Source: Thermobacillus xylanilyticus (GTDB taxonomy: Bacteria; Bacillota; Bacilli; Paenibacillales; Paenibacillaceae). Taken from it: DNA of 64,000 nt. The notes beneath the pieces were generated by a model. The model was not told the origin of the DNA. It searched no databases and was given only the letters and a program-made list of their open reading frames with translations. Within the stretch, counting starts at the first letter, position 1; every line of letters begins with the position of its first letter. The translations under genes and the position numbers were made by a program. Shown piece after piece: positions 60,209 to 64,000 of this stretch. The stretch lies in assembly GCF_907165215.1 (NCBI RefSeq), contig NZ_CAJRAY010000049.1, positions 27,779 to 91,778 on the forward strand. Reading direction: 5' to 3'.

Positions 60209-61881
60209 GTGATCATGTATTGGAACGCATCCATCAGCGGGTGAAAGACGCCATCGCGGATGCGGCGGTCGCCGCCGGGATCGCGGCGCGCGACGAGCTG
60301 CCGGCATTCGTCGTGGAGGTGCCGAAGGACAAGGCGCACGGTGATCTTGCGACGAACGCGGCGATGCAACTCACGAGGCTGGCGAAGCGGAATCCGCGCC
60401 AGATCGCGGAAGCGATTCTGGAACATCTCGACCGGGGCGCCACCATGATCGAATCCGCCGAGATCGCGGGGCCCGGGTTCATCAATTTCCGCCTGGACAA
60501 AAGCTATCTCTACCCGGTCATCGGCGAAGTGCTCCGGGCGGGCGAATCTTACGGCCGGGTGAATATCGGCCGCGGGCAGAAGGTGCAGGTCGAATTCGTC
60601 AGCGCGAACCCGACCGGTTCGCTTCATCTCGGCCACGCGCGCGGCGCGGCGGTCGGCGACGCGCTGTGCAACGTGCTGGACTTCGCGGGCTATGACGTGA
60701 CGCGCGAGTATTACATCAACGACGCGGGCGCGCAGGTCACGAACCTCGCGAAATCGATCGAGGCGCGCTACCGCCAGCAGCTCGGCCTCGAAGCGGAGAT
60801 GCCCGAGGACGGCTACTACGGCGAGGACATCATCGGCTTCGCGAAGGAGCTGGCGGAGAAGGAAGGCGACCGGCTGCTCTCGCTGCCGGATGACGAGCGG
60901 CTGCGCTTCTTCCGCGAGTACGGCCTGACGCGCGAGCTGGACAAAATCCGGCGCGATCTGGAGCGGTTCCGCGTCAAGTTCGACAACTGGTTCAGCGAGA
61001 CGTCGCTGTACGAGACCGGCCAGGTCGAGGCCGCGGTGGAGGCGCTGCGGGAGCGGGGCATGGTCTATGAGGAAGACGGCGCGGTCTGGCTCGAGTCGAC
61101 CCGGTTCGGCGACGACAAGAACCGCGTCCTCGTCAAGCAGGACGGTTCCTACACCTACCTGACGCCGGACATCGCCTATCACCGGGACAAATTCCGCCGC
61201 GGATACGACCGGCTGATCAACATCTGGGGCGCCGACCACCACGGGTACATCCCGCGGATGAAGGCCGCGATGGCCGCCCTCGGACACGATCCGGACAGGC
61301 TGGTCGTCCTGATCGCCCAGATGGTCAGCCTGTATCAGAACGGCGAGAAGGTGAAAATGTCGAAGCGGACCGGCAAGGCGGTGACGATGGAAGATTTGAT
61401 GGACGAGGTCGGCGTCGACGCGATCCGCTATTTCTTCACGATGCGCAGCATGGATTCGCATCTCGACTTCGACATGGATCTCGCCGTCTCCACGTCGAAC
61501 GACAACCCGGTCTATTATGTGCAGTACGCCCATGCGCGGATATGCAGCATTTTCCGGCAGGCGGAGGAGCAGGGGATCGCCGTCGACCACGACAAGGCGG
61601 ACCTGACACGGCTGACCGCCGAGGCGGAGTTTGAGCTGCTGCGCAAGCTGGGCGAGCTGCCGCAAGAAGTGGCGGATGCCGCGGAAGCCTATGCGCCCCA
61701 CCGTCTCATCCGCTATGTGTATGAACTCGCTTCGCAGTTCCACAGCTACTACAAGGCGGAGCGCGTCATTACGGACGACGCGGCGCAGACCGGCGCAAGG
61801 CTTGCGCTGCTGGCCGCCGTCCGGACGGTCATCGCCAATGTGCTGCGGCTGATCGGCGTTTCGGCGCCGGAGCGGATGTAA
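60205..61881 (+). CDS. argS: Arginyl-tRNA synthetase
   Basis: 558 residues, class I. The N-terminal additional domain (about 1-110) includes [12 protein letters not shown]; the HIGH-type motif is HLGHARG at 141-147. [15 protein letters not shown] is in the catalytic core. [12 protein letters not shown] is an intact KMSK loop. The C-terminal helical anticodon domain ends [17 protein letters not shown]. It charges tRNA-Arg and is controlled by the T-box at 59425. Its stop is 3 bases from the convergent subtilase stop, with no terminator between. Confidence 0.97.
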   Translation: MSDHVLERIHQRVKDAIADAAVAAGIAARDELPAFVVEVPKDKAHGDLATNAAMQLTRLAKRNPRQIAEAILEHLDRGATMIESAEIAGPGFINFRLDKSYLYPVIGEVLRAGESYGRVNIGRGQKVQVEFVSANPTGSLHLGHARGAAVGDALCNVLDFAGYDVTREYYINDAGAQVTNLAKSIEARYRQQLGLEAEMPEDGYYGEDIIGFAKELAEKEGDRLLSLPDDERLRFFREYGLTRELDKIRRDLERFRVKFDNWFSETSLYETGQVEAAVEALRERGMVYEEDGAVWLESTRFGDDKNRVLVKQDGSYTYLTPDIAYHRDKFRRGYDRLINIWGADHHGYIPRMKAAMAALGHDPDRLVVLIAQMVSLYQNGEKVKMSKRTGKAVTMEDLMDEVGVDAIRYFFTMRSMDSHLDFDMDLAVSTSNDNPVYYVQYAHARICSIFRQAEEQGIAVDHDKADLTRLTAEAEFELLRKLGELPQEVADAAEAYAPHRLIRYVYELASQFHSYYKAERVITDDAAQTGARLALLAAVRTVIANVLRLIGVSAPERM

Positions 61882-61884
61882 GAT

Positions 61885-63030
61885 TCAGCCGAGCCGGTCG
61901 GCGGCCGCCAGCATGCGCATCACGTCGATCTCGCCGGTCCGTTTCGGCGCCTTCGCGCCGCGCAGGGGATTCATCGAATTGCGCAGAATCTCCTTGATCT
62001 CGGCCGGCGAAAGTCCCGGCCGGTAGGCGAGCAGCAGGGCGATCGCGCCGGTGACGTGGGAGGTTGCCATCGACGTGCCGCTCATCTCGTTGTATTTGCC
62101 CCGCAGCCAGGCGGAGATGATTTTGTCCCCCGGCGCATAGATGTCGACCAGACTGCCCCGGTTGCTGAACGGTGCGATTCTCCGCATCCGCGTCGTGGCG
62201 CCGACGGAGAGCGTCTGCGGGAACCGGGCGGGATAGTCGATCGCCTTGCGCTTCGCGTCGTTTCCGGAAGATGCGACGATGATGATGCCGGCGCGCCAGG
62301 CGTTCTGCACGGCGGCCAGCAGCGCGCGGCTGCGCGTCTTCATGCCGAAGCTCATGTTAATGATGTCCACCCGGTTGCGGATGCACCATTCGATGCCGAG
62401 AATGATGTCGGAGACGTAGGCCGAGCCGTTGTGGTCGAACGCCTTCACCGGGTGGATGACCGCGCGGGGTGCGACGCCGACCATGCCGTGCAGCTGGTTC
62501 GCGGCCGCGATCGTGCCGGCGATGTGCGTGCCATGGCCGTTGTCGTCATGCGGCAGCATGCTGCGCGCCAGCAGGTTGATGCCCCTTGAAATGGAATGAC
62601 GGAGATCGGGATGGCTGAAGTCGACGCCGGTGTCGATGACGCCGACTTTGATGCGGTAGCCGGTCGTCAGGCGCCAGGCCATCGGCGCGCGGATCTGTTT
62701 CACGCCCCACGGAATGCCTTGTTCGACGGCGGGCGCACTGCGAACGGTGCCGTGGACAGCGATGCGGGAGTCCGGCTCGAGGGCGCATCCCGCCCACGGC
62801 AGACCGGCCGGACGGCCTGCCGGAAGCATGAAGCTGACGCCGCGGATGAGCGGAAGGAGCCGGATGGCCGGACCTTCCGGCCGCCCGGGAGGATGCCGCG
62901 CCGTCCACTCGCGGACGAAGCGGCGATAATCTCTGGGGTGGCGAAACCTGAGCATGCAGCGGACTCCTTGACGGTCCGGGGCGGTCAGCGCCCTCTCCTC
63001 CAGCCATCTGAGAACCGGGCTTAAGTCCAT
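61885..63030 (-). CDS. Subtilisin-like (S8) serine protease, no export signal
   Basis: 381 residues. A 110-residue N-terminal region without a signal peptide precedes the subtilase domain. Catalytic triad: Asp133 in VIDTGVD, His166 in NGHGTHI, Ser320 in SGTSMATSH; the oxyanion Asn is in SSGND. The absence of a signal peptide suggests an intracellular AprX/ISP-like role, or export by a non-Sec path. The N-terminal segment resembles an I9-like propeptide only loosely. GGGAGG lies ten bases before the ATG. It is divergent from rpoE. Confidence 0.9.
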   Translation of the reverse strand: MDLSPVLRWLEERALTAPDRQGVRCMLRFRHPRDYRRFVREWTARHPPGRPEGPAIRLLPLIRGVSFMLPAGRPAGLPWAGCALEPDSRIAVHGTVRSAPAVEQGIPWGVKQIRAPMAWRLTTGYRIKVGVIDTGVDFSHPDLRHSISRGINLLARSMLPHDDNGHGTHIAGTIAAANQLHGMVGVAPRAVIHPVKAFDHNGSAYVSDIILGIEWCIRNRVDIINMSFGMKTRSRALLAAVQNAWRAGIIIVASSGNDAKRKAIDYPARFPQTLSVGATTRMRRIAPFSNRGSLVDIYAPGDKIISAWLRGKYNEMSGTSMATSHVTGAIALLLAYRPGLSPAEIKEILRNSMNPLRGAKAPKRTGEIDVMRMLAAADRLG

Positions 63031-63246
63031 CGGCGCATTCCTCCCGGGTGGAACATGCTGGACTTATACTATGAGGGCGTCTGGACAGCGGCATGAGCAG
63101 ATGTCCCGCTCTCCCGAATTGGGCGGCCGGCGGGCGGCGATCCCCCTTTCGCGTTGCTTGCTTTTTGAAATGAAATGAGGTTTACTATAGGTTGACAATG
63201 GATAGAACTATGCTGGTTAGATGACTTGCGCGAGAGGATGTGTTCG

Positions 63247-63828
63247 ATGAGCGGCGAGATTCGATTGAAGCTCGATCCCGAACGGATTGAAGAAATGCCG
63301 ATGGTCGATCTGGCCTTCGAAATTCTGAAAACAGCCAACGAGCCGATGTACTACCGGGATTTGATCCAGGAGATCGGCAGGATCCGCGGCTTTTCCGAGG
63401 AGAAAATCAACGAAGTCATCGCGCAGATTTATACGGAGATCAACATCGACGGCCGGTTCGCTTGCGTCGGTTCCAACGTGTGGGGGCTGAAGCGGTGGTA
63501 CCCGGTTGACCGGAGCGAAGATCCGTCCCTCGGGGCGTCGCGTCCGCGCATCATCAACGATGATGACGAAGAGGAAGAGGATCTGTACGGCGACGAGGAA
63601 GAAGCATACGTTACGGACGAAGAAGATTACGACCTCTACGACGAGGACGGCGAAGAGCTGTTCGACGACGCCGACGACGAAGCGGATGTGGACGAGGAAG
63701 TTCCGATCGACGACGAAGAGCTCGACGAGCCGGATATCGAAGTCGACGACGAACTGGAGACGGAGGACGAGGAAGAGTTCGAGGACGACGCGGAAGACCT
63801 CGAGGCCGAAGACGAAGACGACCTGTGA
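63247..63828 (+). CDS. rpoE: DNA-directed RNA polymerase subunit delta
   Basis: 193 residues. The N-terminal HARE-HTH domain (about 1-85) has MVDLAFEILKTANEPMYYRDLIQEIG and INIDGRFACVGSNVWGLKRWYP. The C-terminal 100 residues are almost entirely Asp and Glu with a few Tyr, the disordered acidic tail that mimics nucleic acid and accelerates RNA polymerase recycling. ATG 63247 is preferred (AGAGGA upstream); the frame opens at 63226. Family members precede pyrG; the window ends before that gene could appear. A TTGACA at 63194-63199 is the only clear -35-like element. Confidence 0.95.
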   Translation: MSGEIRLKLDPERIEEMPMVDLAFEILKTANEPMYYRDLIQEIGRIRGFSEEKINEVIAQIYTEINIDGRFACVGSNVWGLKRWYPVDRSEDPSLGASRPRIINDDDEEEEDLYGDEEEAYVTDEEDYDLYDEDGEELFDDADDEADVDEEVPIDDEELDEPDIEVDDELETEDEEEFEDDAEDLEAEDEDDL

Positions 63829-63844
63829 CGGGACGCCGGCTTGT

Positions 63845-63867
63845 GCGCCTTGTTGCACACAAGGCGC
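63845..63867 (+). terminator. Hairpin downstream of rpoE
   Basis: GCGCCTTGT (63845-63853), loop TGCAC, ACAAGGCGC (63859-63867), a perfect 9-bp stem. No T-run follows, so termination would be weak or it may have another role. Confidence 0.45.
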
Positions 63868-64000
63868 CGCCCCGATTTACTTGACCTCCAAGCGCAAGCC
63901 GGACCAGAGCTTGCACGGGCTTGTCGGTCGGCGGAATCGGACGCGCCGGCGGGAAGTACGCGGCGCCGCCCCGATTCACTTGACCTCCAAGCGCAAGCCG
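63863..64000. repeat. 99-bp-spaced direct repeat at the window edge
   Basis: A 39-base unit beginning GGCGCCGCCCCGATT and ending CAAGCGCAAGCCG occurs at 63863-63901 and 63962-64000 with one difference (T or C at unit position 16). The offset is 99 bases, or 33 codons. On the minus strand the unit reads RLALGGQVNRGGA in one open frame. The second copy ends at the window boundary, so more copies may follow. Confidence 0.75.

Noticed and set aside
63636..63860. Serine-rich open frame opposite the rpoE tail
   Set aside because: It is the complement of the Asp/Glu codon run of RpoE and has no ribosome binding site.

Overview
This window looks like a chromosomal segment of a high-GC, spore-forming member of the Paenibacillaceae (Thermobacillus, Cohnella or a high-GC Paenibacillus would fit). 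The grounds are strong AGGAGG-type ribosome binding sites with many GTG and TTG starts, sigma-A type promoters, cre boxes, a T-box leader, a delta subunit of RNA polymerase, a Spo0E-like phosphatase next to a sporulation-type kinase, and gene neighbourhoods shared with Bacillus subtilis (ywhD - class A PBP - speE - speB, and ywiB - argS - rpoE). I saw no rRNA or tRNA gene, no CRISPR array, no prophage and no complete insertion sequence. The assignment rests on sequence reading only.

Layout. 0.2-9.2 kb: Spo0E-like protein, tadA, a cluster of DnaA boxes, a PAS sensor kinase, motAB, an EAL phosphodiesterase, a GNAT enzyme, an MFS transporter and a rhodanese. 9.4-10.6 kb: an AT-rich polysaccharide deacetylase that looks foreign. 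10.7-20.5 kb, minus strand: a ugp-like glycerophosphodiester/sugar uptake operon without its ATPase (ugpQ-A-E-B), a DUF4097 protein, a GyrI-like protein, and potABCD for polyamine uptake. 20.7-32.9 kb: a GPH symporter with a ChbG-type deacetylase, exonuclease III, a MocR regulator facing a small membrane protein, an SMP-30 lactonase, glutamate racemase, a VOC protein, a LysM 5'-nucleotidase, and a deacetylase - ECF sigma - membrane partner operon.

33-48 kb: a full-length Lhr-type helicase, an NlpC/P60 endopeptidase behind an array of 21-22 bp repeats, an M1 peptidase with a membrane partner, ywhD, a decayed MMPL pump beside its TetR-type regulator, a class A PBP, and speE-speB. 47.8-54.9 kb: a PH-domain protein, a polar amino acid ABC transporter followed by an MmgE/PrpD enzyme, a BlaI/M56 pair with a clear autoregulatory operator region, and a scar where a transposase fragment meets a truncated membrane gene. 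54.9-59.3 kb: a four-gene catabolic operon (fumarase/aspartase-type lyase, M20 amidohydrolase, GNAT, SolA/MSOX-type oxidase). 59.4-64 kb: a T-box controlled ywiB-argS operon, a subtilase, rpoE, and a 99-bp direct repeat running to the window edge.

Functional themes. Polyamine economy is represented twice: import by PotABCD and synthesis by SpeE with agmatinase SpeB. Cell-wall remodelling recurs (three deacetylases, a PBP, NlpC/P60, a LysM protein, glutamate racemase). The regulatory DNA is the most informative accessory content: DnaA boxes before the kinase, two cre boxes, a promoter-embedded inverted repeat before the GPH symporter, phased direct repeats beside MocR, paired dyads at the BlaI promoter, and an Arg-type T-box. 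The MmgE/PrpD enzyme and the lyase operon 7 kb apart suggest catabolism of an N-substituted amino acid; that is an inference.
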